Assembly (NCBI GenBank): GCA_037137375.1
Contig: JBAXKJ010000008.1
Location: 62,001-126,000, forward strand
Direction: 5' to 3'
DNA from: CAINVV01 sp037137375
Lineage (GTDB): Bacteria > Bacteroidota > Bacteroidia > Bacteroidales > Prolixibacteraceae
Length of the DNA stretch: 64,000 nucleotides
Shown one piece after another: positions 34,189-42,559 of the stretch. Each line of letters starts with the position of its first letter. The first letter of the stretch is position 1. A program made the position numbers and the translations under genes. The notes under the pieces were generated by a model. It did no database searches. It was not told where the DNA came from and was given only the letters and a program-made list of their open reading frames with translations.

Positions 34189-35391
34189 TTAATAATTCTT
34201 TTGTTTGCTCATTAACGCCTTGTACCTTAACATCGCTTCGAGGTAATAATAATCGGCATAAGCTAAAGGATTATCGATGTCGACATTCTTCGGTTTACTG
34301 GTAACACTGTGCATCAGGATAAAATCGCCATTTTCACCCAATTTCGCACGATAAGCAGGCGAAGAAAGTGATCTGATCTGGGCTTCCGCGGTAGCCAGGC
34401 ATGTTTTTGAAAATTCAGGATCTACATACTGACTCAGCTCGATTAAGGCAGAGGCCATGATCGCACCCGATGAGGCGTCACGCTGCTCGTTGGGGATGCC
34501 GGGCGCATTGAAATCCCAGTAGGGAATCTTGTCGGCGGGCAAATTTGGCTGACTAATCAGGTATTTGGCAATTTTCACCGCATGGTCGAGGTATTTCTTG
34601 TCTTTGGTTTCCCGGTAGGCCATGGTAAATCCATACAACCCCCAGGTCTGCCCCCTGGCCCAGGCCGATTCATCCGAATACCCCTGAGCAGTTTGCCGTT
34701 TTTCGACTTTCCCGGTAATGGTGTCGTAAGAAACCACATGGTAACAGCTAAAATCAGGCCTGTAATGATTTTTGATTGTGTTGTCCGCGTGAGACACGGC
34801 CATCTTGTAAAAGGTACTATCGCCCGAATATTTAGTCGCCCAAAACATCAGTTCGAGGTTCATCATATTGTCGATAATGACCGGATACTGCCATTTATCA
34901 GGCCTTTCCCAAGATTTTATGCAGCCAATTTTAGGATTGAAACGGGTAGCAAGGGACTTTGCGCCTGTCAGGAGGATTTCGTTGTAATTTTTTTCTCCAG
35001 TCAATCTCAAGCCATTGCCAAAACTGCAATAGAGTATAAAACCAACATCGTGGTTATTAGTTGTAAATTTTTCACGCTCTACACGGGCATTAATCAATCG
35101 GGCATATTCCAGGAATTTGGCATCCTTGGTCCCTTCATACAGGTACCACAGTGATCCCGGAAAGAATCCACTTACCCAGTTCCGGGAGCTGTCGGTCGCT
35201 AGTTTGCCTTCTTTGTTGATAGATTTCGGAAGCAAATCCGGTTTTCCTTTCATGACTTCTGCCATCAAAGTGTATTGTTTGGCAGAGAAGGCCAGGGATT
35301 CGTCGATCGTAACGTTAATGGATTTTTTTTCGGAGCAGGAAAACAGGCTTACTACTGAAGCTAATGCAGCGATTAAAAAAGTATTTTTCAT
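34189..35391 (-). CDS. GH88 family unsaturated glucuronyl hydrolase, lipoprotein
   Basis: This 400-residue protein has a lipoprotein signal (LIAALASVVSLFSC, Cys at 19). The (alpha/alpha)6 barrel shows the GH88 pattern: NWVSGFFPGSLWYLYEGT, NHDVGFILYCSFGNG, the catalytic-Asp-bearing DNMMNLELMFWATKYSGD, RGQTWGLYGFTMAYRETKD and WDFNAPGIPNEQRDASSGAIMASAL. GH88 enzymes hydrolyse the unsaturated uronic acid left by polysaccharide lyases on glycosaminoglycan, ulvan or similar oligosaccharides. It is flanked on both sides by sulfatases on the same strand, so its substrate is probably a sulfated uronic-acid polymer. Confidence 0.9.
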   Translation of the reverse strand: MKNTFLIAALASVVSLFSCSEKKSINVTIDESLAFSAKQYTLMAEVMKGKPDLLPKSINKEGKLATDSSRNWVSGFFPGSLWYLYEGTKDAKFLEYARLINARVEREKFTTNNHDVGFILYCSFGNGLRLTGEKNYNEILLTGAKSLATRFNPKIGCIKSWERPDKWQYPVIIDNMMNLELMFWATKYSGDSTFYKMAVSHADNTIKNHYRPDFSCYHVVSYDTITGKVEKRQTAQGYSDESAWARGQTWGLYGFTMAYRETKDKKYLDHAVKIAKYLISQPNLPADKIPYWDFNAPGIPNEQRDASSGAIMASALIELSQYVDPEFSKTCLATAEAQIRSLSSPAYRAKLGENGDFILMHSVTSKPKNVDIDNPLAYADYYYLEAMLRYKALMSKQKNY

Positions 35392-35455
35392 GAGAATTTG
35401 GTTGAATAATTAGATTGGCCTTACCAGTTGGCCTCCACAACAAGGATATTTACTA

Positions 35456-36862
35456 TTATTTGATCAAATATTGAGCAAACGAATCTTTGTATTTTGCGCA
35501 CCATTCTGCCAAGAGTTTCCTGTTCTCAATCATCACGGACTTATATTTTGGATCGTTAGCCAGGTTGACCATTTCGCCCGGATCGGTCTTGGTGTCGAAC
35601 AAGGATTCGCGTTGTTTTCCCTGACTGTAGACCCAGTATTTGAAGCGTTCTCCCCTGACCATCCGGCCATCAGGATCTGGCTTCACCCCGTTAACAGCAG
35701 CGCCTTGGATAGGTTTCACCGAAGTTACCACGAAGGAGCGGGTATTTTTCCCGCCGGCAGAAATCTTTTTTGCACTCAGTCCAGGTAATTCGGGCGGGAC
35801 AGGTATTCCGGCATAATCGCAGAGGGTCGGGATCAGATCGATGCCAGTCTGGATTAATTGAGTGGAAACTTCAGGTTTCGACTTTCCTGGTAAGGTGATA
35901 ATGAAAGGAACATTGACGACTTCCTCGAAGAAATTGGTCTTCTGATTCAGGAAATGCGCTCCCTGGCTATCCCCATGATCTGCCAGAAAAACGATTACGG
36001 TATTTTTATCGATGCCTGTTTTTCGCAGATCGTCAAGTATTTTACCGATTTGGCCATCCACTTTTTCGATCATCCGGTAATAAGCCCATCGGTATTGCCG
36101 CCATTTGGCATCATCAAAATTACCGACCGGGAACATCGGACTGGCATGGGCCGATGTTCTGAGCAACGAAACGATGTCCGATTCATTCTTGCTAGGGGCA
36201 TGATTGGCTAGTAGGGGCGGACATTCTGCTGCCGGTGGCGGAACCCCGACCTCACCATCGGGAAGTTTCTGACCTCTCGCCCATTCGCAGATATTATGCG
36301 GATCGATAAAGGAAGCAACCATCAGGAAAGGCTTTTGGTGCTTCTGGTGCAAAAAACCTATGGCATCGACAGGGATCAGCGAATCGATGCCATTGGATTT
36401 GGTATGTGACGATGTTTCGAATCCGTGGGAACCCTTGTTGTTGATATCGTAAGGCAAATGCCATTTGCCAAAATAGGCAGTTTCATACCCCCCTTTCAGG
36501 AAAATATTCCCCATCATCTGGAATCCTACGCTGCTTAAATCTTTATCATTTTCGTTGGCCTGGATACCCACCTGATGCGGATAAAGGCCCGTAAACATGG
36601 AGCTTCGCGAAGGAATACACAGTGGATTAGCACAATAGGCACGGGTATAGGTTATCCCATGACTTGCCAGGTAATCCATGTTGGGAGTCTTCAAATATTG
36701 ACTTCCAATCCTGCTGCTCATCGCATCGGAAGATTGCTGATCTGTAATAATCAAAATTATATTCGGTCTGGGCTCAACCTTTTGCGCATACAGTTGTAGC
36801 GATGAACCGGCAACGAGCAAGGCGCTGCATCCTATGAATCCTGCGAAATTTCCTGGTCTCAT
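35456..36862 (-). CDS. Type I sulfatase (formylglycine), exported
   Basis: This 468-residue S1 sulfatase has a signal peptide (NFAGFIGCSALLVAGSSLQLYAQ). The metal site IILIITDQQSSDAMS is followed by the FGly Cys in NPLCIPSRSSMFTGLYPHQVG (C-x-P-x-R), then HGFETSSH, a second metal site FLADHGDSQGAH, and an S1 C-terminus (SLFDTKTDPGEMVNLAND). It is a different type from the neighbouring sulfatase (shorter, TDQQ rather than SDDH), which argues for two distinct sulfate positions on one glycan. 64 nt upstream of GH88 on the same strand. Confidence 0.9.
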   Translation of the reverse strand: MRPGNFAGFIGCSALLVAGSSLQLYAQKVEPRPNIILIITDQQSSDAMSSRIGSQYLKTPNMDYLASHGITYTRAYCANPLCIPSRSSMFTGLYPHQVGIQANENDKDLSSVGFQMMGNIFLKGGYETAYFGKWHLPYDINNKGSHGFETSSHTKSNGIDSLIPVDAIGFLHQKHQKPFLMVASFIDPHNICEWARGQKLPDGEVGVPPPAAECPPLLANHAPSKNESDIVSLLRTSAHASPMFPVGNFDDAKWRQYRWAYYRMIEKVDGQIGKILDDLRKTGIDKNTVIVFLADHGDSQGAHFLNQKTNFFEEVVNVPFIITLPGKSKPEVSTQLIQTGIDLIPTLCDYAGIPVPPELPGLSAKKISAGGKNTRSFVVTSVKPIQGAAVNGVKPDPDGRMVRGERFKYWVYSQGKQRESLFDTKTDPGEMVNLANDPKYKSVMIENRKLLAEWCAKYKDSFAQYLIK

Positions 36863-36924
36863 TTATGTGAAAATTAAAGTAGAGGCGCTGCCTGAAACGC
36901 CTCTACTAAAGTATTGATTATTTT

Positions 36925-38157
36925 TCAGTGTATCTCACCACCGAGGATAACCATGTCAATCAGGTCGGAGCTAAAGGCATAGGGGAAATACTGGTAGGAT
37001 GAAATTTTCCTGGTCACAAAAACATTGGCTGCCTTCCCCTTTGTGATGGTTCCATATCCCTCTCCAATTCCCATCAGGAAAGCAGAATTAATCGTTGAAG
37101 CATTGATGACCTCTTCCGGGACCATTCCATATTTGATGCAAGCCAATGACTGCATGAATTTCATATCGCAGGATGGCATTGAACCAGGATCGAAATCAGT
37201 GGCAATAGCAAGAGGAAGTCCTGCATCGATCATCTCCCTGGCCGAAGAGGTGGAGAGATTATGAAAGAATGAAGCACCAGGCATGATGACCGGAAAAATT
37301 CCCGCTTCGGCTATTCTGCCAATCTTCTCACGTGTAAAAAGTCCGGGATGGTCGAGTATATCGAGGCAATCTTTAATGTTCGTACCATTGAGCTGATTGA
37401 GTCCCAGTTCATCTGTGTGGATTTTAACATTCAACCCTTCGTGCAGTCCCGCAATCAGGATCCTTTCAGTTTCGCTCCTGGACAAGAATTGATGATCGTA
37501 ATAGAGATCCAAATTTTCAGCCAGCTCATCCTGAGCAAGAGATGGCAGGATATCCAAAATATGATCGATATATTTTGCCGGCGTCCGCCTGAAATTTTCA
37601 TGGTAAGTATGAGAACCTAAAAAGGTGGATTTGATGACAAGTGGGGTGGTCATCTTTAATTTCCTTATTACCTGAAGCAATTTGATTTCATCTTCGGCTT
37701 CCAGTCCGTATCCACTCTTAATCTCGATGGCTCCGGTACCCTTTTTGACAACCTCCCTGAGATGGTCAAGTGCCTGAAAGTAGAGCTCTTCGACTGTCAT
37801 TTCATGCAACCTCAGAAATGAATCCGAAAAATAGATTCCCTTCTTCTTTTTGCCGAAACCATATCCGGAGAAATCATTTGCCGGACCAAACGGATAGAGC
37901 AAATGGGAATCGGGATCGCAAAAACTTGGGAAGACCAGTCGTCCGGTGCAGTCAATCTCCATCAATAGTTCAAAATTTTCAAGGTCACAATCATTCAGTG
38001 ATTCCATGGCGCCATAATCGAGGATCATCTCATCACTGATCAGCAGGAAAGCATTCTTGATGGAACTAAGAGATGACATCTGCTTTCCAGATAAGAAAAC
38101 AGGTGGATTTTCACCGGTTTGGATCAACTCCTTAATATTAAGAAGCAATAATTCCAT
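36925..38157 (-). CDS. Imidazolonepropionase-like amidohydrolase with altered metal motif
   Basis: This 410-residue protein aligns with HutI (imidazolonepropionase, histidine breakdown): IKSGYGLEAEDEIKLLQVI, STFLGSHTYHENF, VKIHTDELGLNQ with a metal His, ATDFDPGSMPSCDMKFMQ, and the terminal ASTINSAFLMG...GKAANV. However, the N-terminal metal motif that reads CDSHTHLVYAGSRE in ordinary Bacteroidota HutI reads CDPDSHLLYPFGPAND here: the first metal His is Asp83 (codon GAT, one base from CAT), the substrate-contacting Arg is lost and the GGGI loop is not visible. It may act on a different ring or be impaired. No hutH, hutU or ftcD is nearby. Confidence 0.75.
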   Translation of the reverse strand: MELLLLNIKELIQTGENPPVFLSGKQMSSLSSIKNAFLLISDEMILDYGAMESLNDCDLENFELLMEIDCTGRLVFPSFCDPDSHLLYPFGPANDFSGYGFGKKKKGIYFSDSFLRLHEMTVEELYFQALDHLREVVKKGTGAIEIKSGYGLEAEDEIKLLQVIRKLKMTTPLVIKSTFLGSHTYHENFRRTPAKYIDHILDILPSLAQDELAENLDLYYDHQFLSRSETERILIAGLHEGLNVKIHTDELGLNQLNGTNIKDCLDILDHPGLFTREKIGRIAEAGIFPVIMPGASFFHNLSTSSAREMIDAGLPLAIATDFDPGSMPSCDMKFMQSLACIKYGMVPEEVINASTINSAFLMGIGEGYGTITKGKAANVFVTRKISSYQYFPYAFSSDLIDMVILGGEIH

Positions 38158-38265
38158 GAATGAAAATGCTGTAAATGAGTTATTTGCAATACGACATACT
38201 AAAGCTAGAAAATATTTTTATATAATGCAAGATTCAAAGTTAAAATTTTCAAAATAGACAAAAAA

Positions 38266-38289
38266 AACCTGCTTGAGATCAAGCAGGTT
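38266..38289 (-). terminator. Intrinsic terminator downstream of the ferredoxin gene
   Basis: A perfect 10-bp stem (AACCTGCTTG / CAAGCAGGTT) with an AGAT loop; on the minus strand it is followed by a run of seven or more U (A-run at 38259-38267 on the + strand). It lies 34 nt after the ferredoxin stop. Confidence 0.85.
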
Positions 38290-38322
38290 AGTAAAAGCCT
38301 TTCGTTTTGTAACTTGTCTTTG

Positions 38323-38490
38323 TTACGCAGGTGATATTGCATCAGTAGGACAGACTTCAACACATGATCCACAATCGGTGCAAAGTTCAGCATCAATTTT
38401 ATAGATTTCACCTTCGCTGATTGCTTCAACCGGACACTCATCGATGCATGTTCCACAAGCAATGCATTCATCAGAAATTTTATAAGCCAT
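38323..38490 (-). CDS. 2[4Fe-4S] ferredoxin, 55 residues
   Basis: A clostridial-type ferredoxin with two CX2CX2CX3CP motifs: ECIACGTCIDECP (Cys9, 12, 15, 19) and LCTDCGSCVEVCP (Cys37, 40, 43, 47). The two motifs form the two cluster domains of the typical duplicated fold. It is a low-potential electron carrier, consistent with anaerobic pathways such as pyruvate:ferredoxin oxidoreductase or [FeFe]-hydrogenase (see hydE). It has its own strong promoter (38538-38567) and terminator (38266-38289), so it is a monocistronic unit. Confidence 0.95.
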   Translation of the reverse strand: MAYKISDECIACGTCIDECPVEAISEGEIYKIDAELCTDCGSCVEVCPTDAISPA

Positions 38491-38537
38491 AACTTAAATT
38501 ATTTGTTTTACAGAAAATTAATTTCAGCACATCGTGG

Positions 38538-38567
38538 CAAAAGTACAAAGATTGTCCGAAAAACAAA
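38538..38567 (-). promoter_or_regulatory. Promoter of the ferredoxin gene
   Basis: On the minus strand a -33 TTTG (38564-38567) is followed after 18 nt by -7 TACTTTTG (38538-38545), an exact TAnnTTTG match. Transcription would begin about 40 nt before the ATG. Confidence 0.65.
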
Positions 38568-38600
38568 TATTTAAGTTGAAATTTTCGAGTAATATTGAAA

Positions 38601-39236
38601 TTAGATGTTCCTCCCAAAAGAACACCATGTTTTCAGTCCGCAAGTTTCGCAAAGGGGCTTTCTGGCCTGACAGACATACCGTCCATGAAGGATCAGCCAA
38701 TGATGTGCAACCGGCAATAATTCTGGAGCAAATAATCTCACAAGCTGTCTTTCAGTCTCTTCCGGCGTCCTGGAGTTAACTGTTAGTCCGAGCCTTTCTG
38801 ATACCCTGAATACATGTGTATCCACAGCCATCGCAGGCTTGTTAAATACTACAGATAAAATAACATTGGCCGTTTTCCTTCCGACTCCGGGCAATTGCAA
38901 TAAATCCTCCATTTCTGCTGGTACAGTACCCTGAAAATCGGAGACCAATTTCCTAGCCATCCCCACCAGATTTTTAGCCTTGTTGTTTGGATAGGAACAA
39001 GACCTGATGTATTCAAATACCTCCTCCGATTCTACTTCTGACATTTTTTCAGGAGTTGGAAAACGCTGGAAAAGGGCCGGAGTGATCATATTTACCCGCT
39101 TATCCGTGCACTGGGCCGAAAGTATGGTAGCAACCAGCATTTGGTAAGGATTGGTATAATGGAGCTCCGTCTCGGCTACCGGCATATTCTCCTGAAACCA
39201 GGCAGTTATCTTCTCACATATTTCTTTTGGTTCCAT
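38601..39236 (-). CDS. nth: Endonuclease III
   Basis: This 211-residue DNA glycosylase/AP lyase removes oxidised pyrimidines in base excision repair. Seen: LVATILSAQCTDKRVN, the helix-hairpin-helix LLQLPGVGRKTANVIL with the catalytic Lys, the catalytic Asp in AVDTHVFRVSERLGL, and the C-terminal [4Fe-4S] ligands CQARKPLCETCGLKTWC (CX6CX2CX5C). It is divergent from the ABC-F gene; REP-like copy 4 lies between. Confidence 0.95.
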   Translation of the reverse strand: MEPKEICEKITAWFQENMPVAETELHYTNPYQMLVATILSAQCTDKRVNMITPALFQRFPTPEKMSEVESEEVFEYIRSCSYPNNKAKNLVGMARKLVSDFQGTVPAEMEDLLQLPGVGRKTANVILSVVFNKPAMAVDTHVFRVSERLGLTVNSRTPEETERQLVRLFAPELLPVAHHWLILHGRYVCQARKPLCETCGLKTWCSFGRNI

Positions 39237-39283
39237 TTTCTGGGTTTATTCCACAAATTAAACAATTTTCTATTTAAATCAAC

Positions 39284-39348
39284 ACGCTCCAGTGGATTTG
39301 AAATCCGCTGGCAACCATTCACCAACGGATTGCAAATCCATTGGTGCG
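39284..39348. repeat. REP-like double hairpin, copy 4
   Basis: Left arm CGCTCCAGTGGATTTGAAAT (39284-39303) continuing to CCGCTGG, and right arm starting CCAACGGATTGCAAATCC (39322) and ending TTGGTGCG (39348), are inverted copies with a few mismatches, separated by 11 nt. It lies in the divergent region between nth and the ABC-F gene, just upstream of the TACCTTTG promoter element. Confidence 0.75.
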
Positions 39349-39377
39349 AGGAGTGCTTTTCACTTTTCATTTCTTCC

Positions 39378-39385
39378 TACCTTTG
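39378..39385 (+). promoter_or_regulatory. TACCTTTG -7 element of the ABC-F gene
   Basis: An exact TAnnTTTG match 19 nt before the chosen ATG (39405). An upstream T-rich stretch (TGCTTTTC) may serve as a weak -33 region. Confidence 0.5.
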
Positions 39386-39404
39386 CATCCAACAAAATGA
39401 TTCT

Positions 39405-41261
39405 ATGATTCCATACTTACAACTCGACAATCTCTCGAAAAACTGGGGAGATTTAGAGCTTTTCAAAGATATATCCTTCACTATCAACCAGGGTGATAAG
39501 GTAGCCCTGATCGCTAAAAACGGAGCAGGTAAGACAACCCTCATGAATATCCTATCGGGCGACGAGGTGGCTGATAGTGGTAAAGTCACTTTCAACAACG
39601 ATATCCGGATCGGTTACCTGCGACAATTACCCGAACTGAACCCCAATGAAACCATCCTGGAGGCAGCTTTTAGTTCTTCAGGCGAAAATATTTCTGCCGT
39701 CCGCGAATACGAAAGCGCCATCGAAAGCGGTGACCACAAGGCTATTGAAAAGTCCATGGACAGACTTAATACACTGAACTGCTGGGACTTTGAGCTAAAA
39801 ATAAAGCAAATTCTCACTGAATTAAATATCCACGATCTGCAACAACCCATTCGGGAACTCTCTGGCGGGCAGAAAAAGCGGGTTGCCCTCGCCCATGTCC
39901 TGATCGATGAACCGGACTTTCTAATCCTGGATGAACCTACCAACCACCTCGACCTTGAGATGATCGAATGGCTCGAACGAACACTTGAAAAAGCCAAATG
40001 CACCCTTTTGATGGTTACCCACGACAGATATTTTCTCGACAGAGTCTGCAATGAGATCATAGAAATGGATGAACATTCCCTTTTCAGATACAAAGGAAAC
40101 TACTCCTATTATGTTGAAAAACGTGACGAGCGGATCCAAAACCTTAACAGTGAAATCGAAAGAGACAGAAACTTATTCAAAACGGAGCTCGAATGGCTCA
40201 GGCGAATGCCACAGGCCCGCTCGCACAAATCCAAATACCGAACTGAAAATGCATATCTGCTGAAAGAAAAAGCTTCCAGGCGGATAGACGATAATAAACT
40301 TGAACTAGCTATCAACTCACAGCGTCTGGGCAATAAGATCATCAACCTCGACCATCTGTCAAAAGCCTTCGGTGATGTCATTATCCTGAAAGACTTCAGT
40401 TACAAATTTGCACGACTGGAAAAAATTGGAATTGTCGGGAAAAACGGTTCCGGAAAGAGTACTTTTCTGAACTTGCTGACAGGCGCTTATCCTGCAGACA
40501 GCGGCAAAATGGATACCGGAGAAACAGTTCAGTTCGGCTATTTCAGACAAGATGGAATTCAATTCTCACCTGAAGACAGGGTCATAGATATCATCAAGGA
40601 GATTGCAGAAGTGGTGGAAATGGGTGACGGCTCCAAATTATCTGCCTCTCAATTTCTTAACTATTTTCTCTTCCCACCGGAAACACAATATTCTTTTGTA
40701 GGCAAGCTGAGCGGCGGGGAGAAACGCAGGTTATATCTTTGCACGATCCTGATGCGTAATCCCAATTTTCTGATTCTCGATGAGCCCACCAACGATTTGG
40801 ATATCATGACACTAAACGTCCTGGAGGATTATCTTAGATCATTTAAGGGATGTACGATTGTGGTCTCCCATGACCGTTTCTTCATGGATAAAATTGTCGA
40901 TCATCTATTTGTATTTGAGGGCAACGGAGTCATCAAAGATTTCCCCGGAAACTATTCCGATTACCGCGACTGGGCTGAAGAGAAGTCAAAGGCGAAACAA
41001 GTTGTTGTCAAAACAGAAAAACCCATCCGGGAAAAACCTGCCACCGAGAAGAAAAAATTAAGCTTCAAGGAAAAAAAGGAGCTGGATGAGCTGGAAAAAG
41101 ATATTTCTGATCTTGAAAAAGAGAAAAAAATTCTGGAGGAAGATCTCAATTCAGGTCTACTAGCAGCCGATTTATTGCACAAAAAATCGTTGCGTTACAG
41201 TGAAGTCACCTCTTTGCTCGAAGAGAAGGAGATGCGCTGGCTGGAATTAAGCGATTTTTAA
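39405..41261 (+). CDS. ABC-F family ATPase (ribosome-associated)
   Basis: This protein of 618 residues has two ATP-binding cassettes and no membrane segments. Cassette 1: Walker A NGAGKTTLMNIL, signature LSGGQKKRVALAH, Walker B FLILDEPTNHLD. Cassette 2: Walker A NGSGKSTFLNLL, signature LSGGEKRRLYLC, Walker B FLILDEPTNDLD. The linker between them is charged and helical (the P-site tRNA-interaction motif region), and a Lys/Glu-rich coiled coil closes the protein (KKELDELEKDISDLEKEKKI). ABC-F proteins act on translating ribosomes. The start at ATG 39405 follows a TACCTTTG promoter; an out-of-frame ATG at 39397 is ignored. The 3' end overlaps the convergent thrC by 4 nt. Confidence 0.9.
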   Translation: MIPYLQLDNLSKNWGDLELFKDISFTINQGDKVALIAKNGAGKTTLMNILSGDEVADSGKVTFNNDIRIGYLRQLPELNPNETILEAAFSSSGENISAVREYESAIESGDHKAIEKSMDRLNTLNCWDFELKIKQILTELNIHDLQQPIRELSGGQKKRVALAHVLIDEPDFLILDEPTNHLDLEMIEWLERTLEKAKCTLLMVTHDRYFLDRVCNEIIEMDEHSLFRYKGNYSYYVEKRDERIQNLNSEIERDRNLFKTELEWLRRMPQARSHKSKYRTENAYLLKEKASRRIDDNKLELAINSQRLGNKIINLDHLSKAFGDVIILKDFSYKFARLEKIGIVGKNGSGKSTFLNLLTGAYPADSGKMDTGETVQFGYFRQDGIQFSPEDRVIDIIKEIAEVVEMGDGSKLSASQFLNYFLFPPETQYSFVGKLSGGEKRRLYLCTILMRNPNFLILDEPTNDLDIMTLNVLEDYLRSFKGCTIVVSHDRFFMDKIVDHLFVFEGNGVIKDFPGNYSDYRDWAEEKSKAKQVVVKTEKPIREKPATEKKKLSFKEKKELDELEKDISDLEKEKKILEEDLNSGLLAADLLHKKSLRYSEVTSLLEEKEMRWLELSDF

Positions 41262-42559
41262 GATTCTACAGAAAGCAGGTAATTCCTGAACTCCTCAAAT
41301 CCGGTACCTATTTCGACTGTTTTCTTCTCCCCTTTCATGAACTCCTTAAGCCGCTCTGGCATCGGAACATTGCCCTTACCAATAATTTCTTCCACTGTTT
41401 CAGTGAATTTTGCCGGGTGGGCAGTCTCCAGAAAGATCCCGGTTTCACCCTGCTGCAACTGTTCCTTCAATGCACGATAAGCAACAGTACCATGAGGATC
41501 AGGCAAATAGCCACTCCGATGATAGCACTCTGCCAGGCTTTCCCTAATCTGTTCGTCCGAATAGGTTGTGCCCGACATCACCGCACTAATTCGGCTGTGA
41601 TCGTGTCCATAAAGATCCAGAATTCTGGCAAAATTACTAGGGTCGCCGACATCCATGGCATTGGCAATCGTGGTAACGGACGGTTTTGTCTTGTAGTTTC
41701 CTGATTTTAAATAATTGAAAACCACATCATTACTATTATTGGCAGCAATAAAACGATGGACCGGTAGTCCCATGATGTTGGCAATAAGACCTGCCGTCAG
41801 GTTTCCAAAATTACCGCTTGGAACAGAGAATACAACCTTTGGCGAATTTACTTTTAACTGTGACACAGCATTAAAATAGTAGAAAGCCTGGGGTAGGAAC
41901 CGGGCGACATTGATCGAATTGGCAGATGTCAGCACCATTTTTCTTTGAAGCTCCGCATCCATGAAAGCGGACTTTACCAATGCCTGACAATCGTCGAATG
42001 AGCCATCGACCTCGAGGGCGGTGATATTCTGTCCAAGCGTGACAAATTGCATTTCCTGAATTTCGCTCACCTTCCCTTTTGGATAAAGCACATGCACCCT
42101 GATGCCTTCAATTCCCAAAAAACCATTAGCTACAGCACTGCCAGTATCGCCCGATGTCGCAACAAGAACATGGACAACATTTTTTTCTTCCTTTAAAAAA
42201 TAGGAAAGCATTCTGGCCATGAACCTTGCACCAACATCTTTAAAGGCAAGAGTTGGACCATGAAATAACTCAAGCGAATAAATATCCTTATCAACTTCAA
42301 CCAGTGGAGTATTGAAACTAAGTGTTTCATAAACAATCTCTTGTAATTGATCTAATGGAATATCTTCACCAAAAAGATTCCTTGCCACCTCGAAAGCCAT
42401 TCTTTGAAAAGTCATTTCAGGCAGCTGAGCAAAGAATACCTGGTCGAGTTGAAGAATCCTTTCCGGCATATAAAGACCACGATCAGGCGCCAGGCCTTTG
42501 GTGACGGCTGTTCGCAAATCTACCTCTGGCGATTGTTTATTAGTGCTGTAATATTTCAT
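41258..42559 (-). CDS. thrC: Threonine synthase
   Basis: This 433-residue PLP enzyme converts O-phosphohomoserine to threonine. Seen: N-terminal KYYSTNKQSPEVDLRTAVTKGLAPDRGLYMP, PLP lysine in GPTLAFKDVGARFMARML, the ATSGDTGSAVANGF phosphate loop, VPSGNFGNLTAGLIA, and the C-terminal ETAHPAKFTETV stretch. It is the last gene of thrA-phosphoglycerate mutase-like-thrC; its ATG overlaps the preceding stop (TAATG). Confidence 0.95.
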   Translation of the reverse strand: MKYYSTNKQSPEVDLRTAVTKGLAPDRGLYMPERILQLDQVFFAQLPEMTFQRMAFEVARNLFGEDIPLDQLQEIVYETLSFNTPLVEVDKDIYSLELFHGPTLAFKDVGARFMARMLSYFLKEEKNVVHVLVATSGDTGSAVANGFLGIEGIRVHVLYPKGKVSEIQEMQFVTLGQNITALEVDGSFDDCQALVKSAFMDAELQRKMVLTSANSINVARFLPQAFYYFNAVSQLKVNSPKVVFSVPSGNFGNLTAGLIANIMGLPVHRFIAANNSNDVVFNYLKSGNYKTKPSVTTIANAMDVGDPSNFARILDLYGHDHSRISAVMSGTTYSDEQIRESLAECYHRSGYLPDPHGTVAYRALKEQLQQGETGIFLETAHPAKFTETVEEIIGKGNVPMPERLKEFMKGEKKTVEIGTGFEEFRNYLLSVES

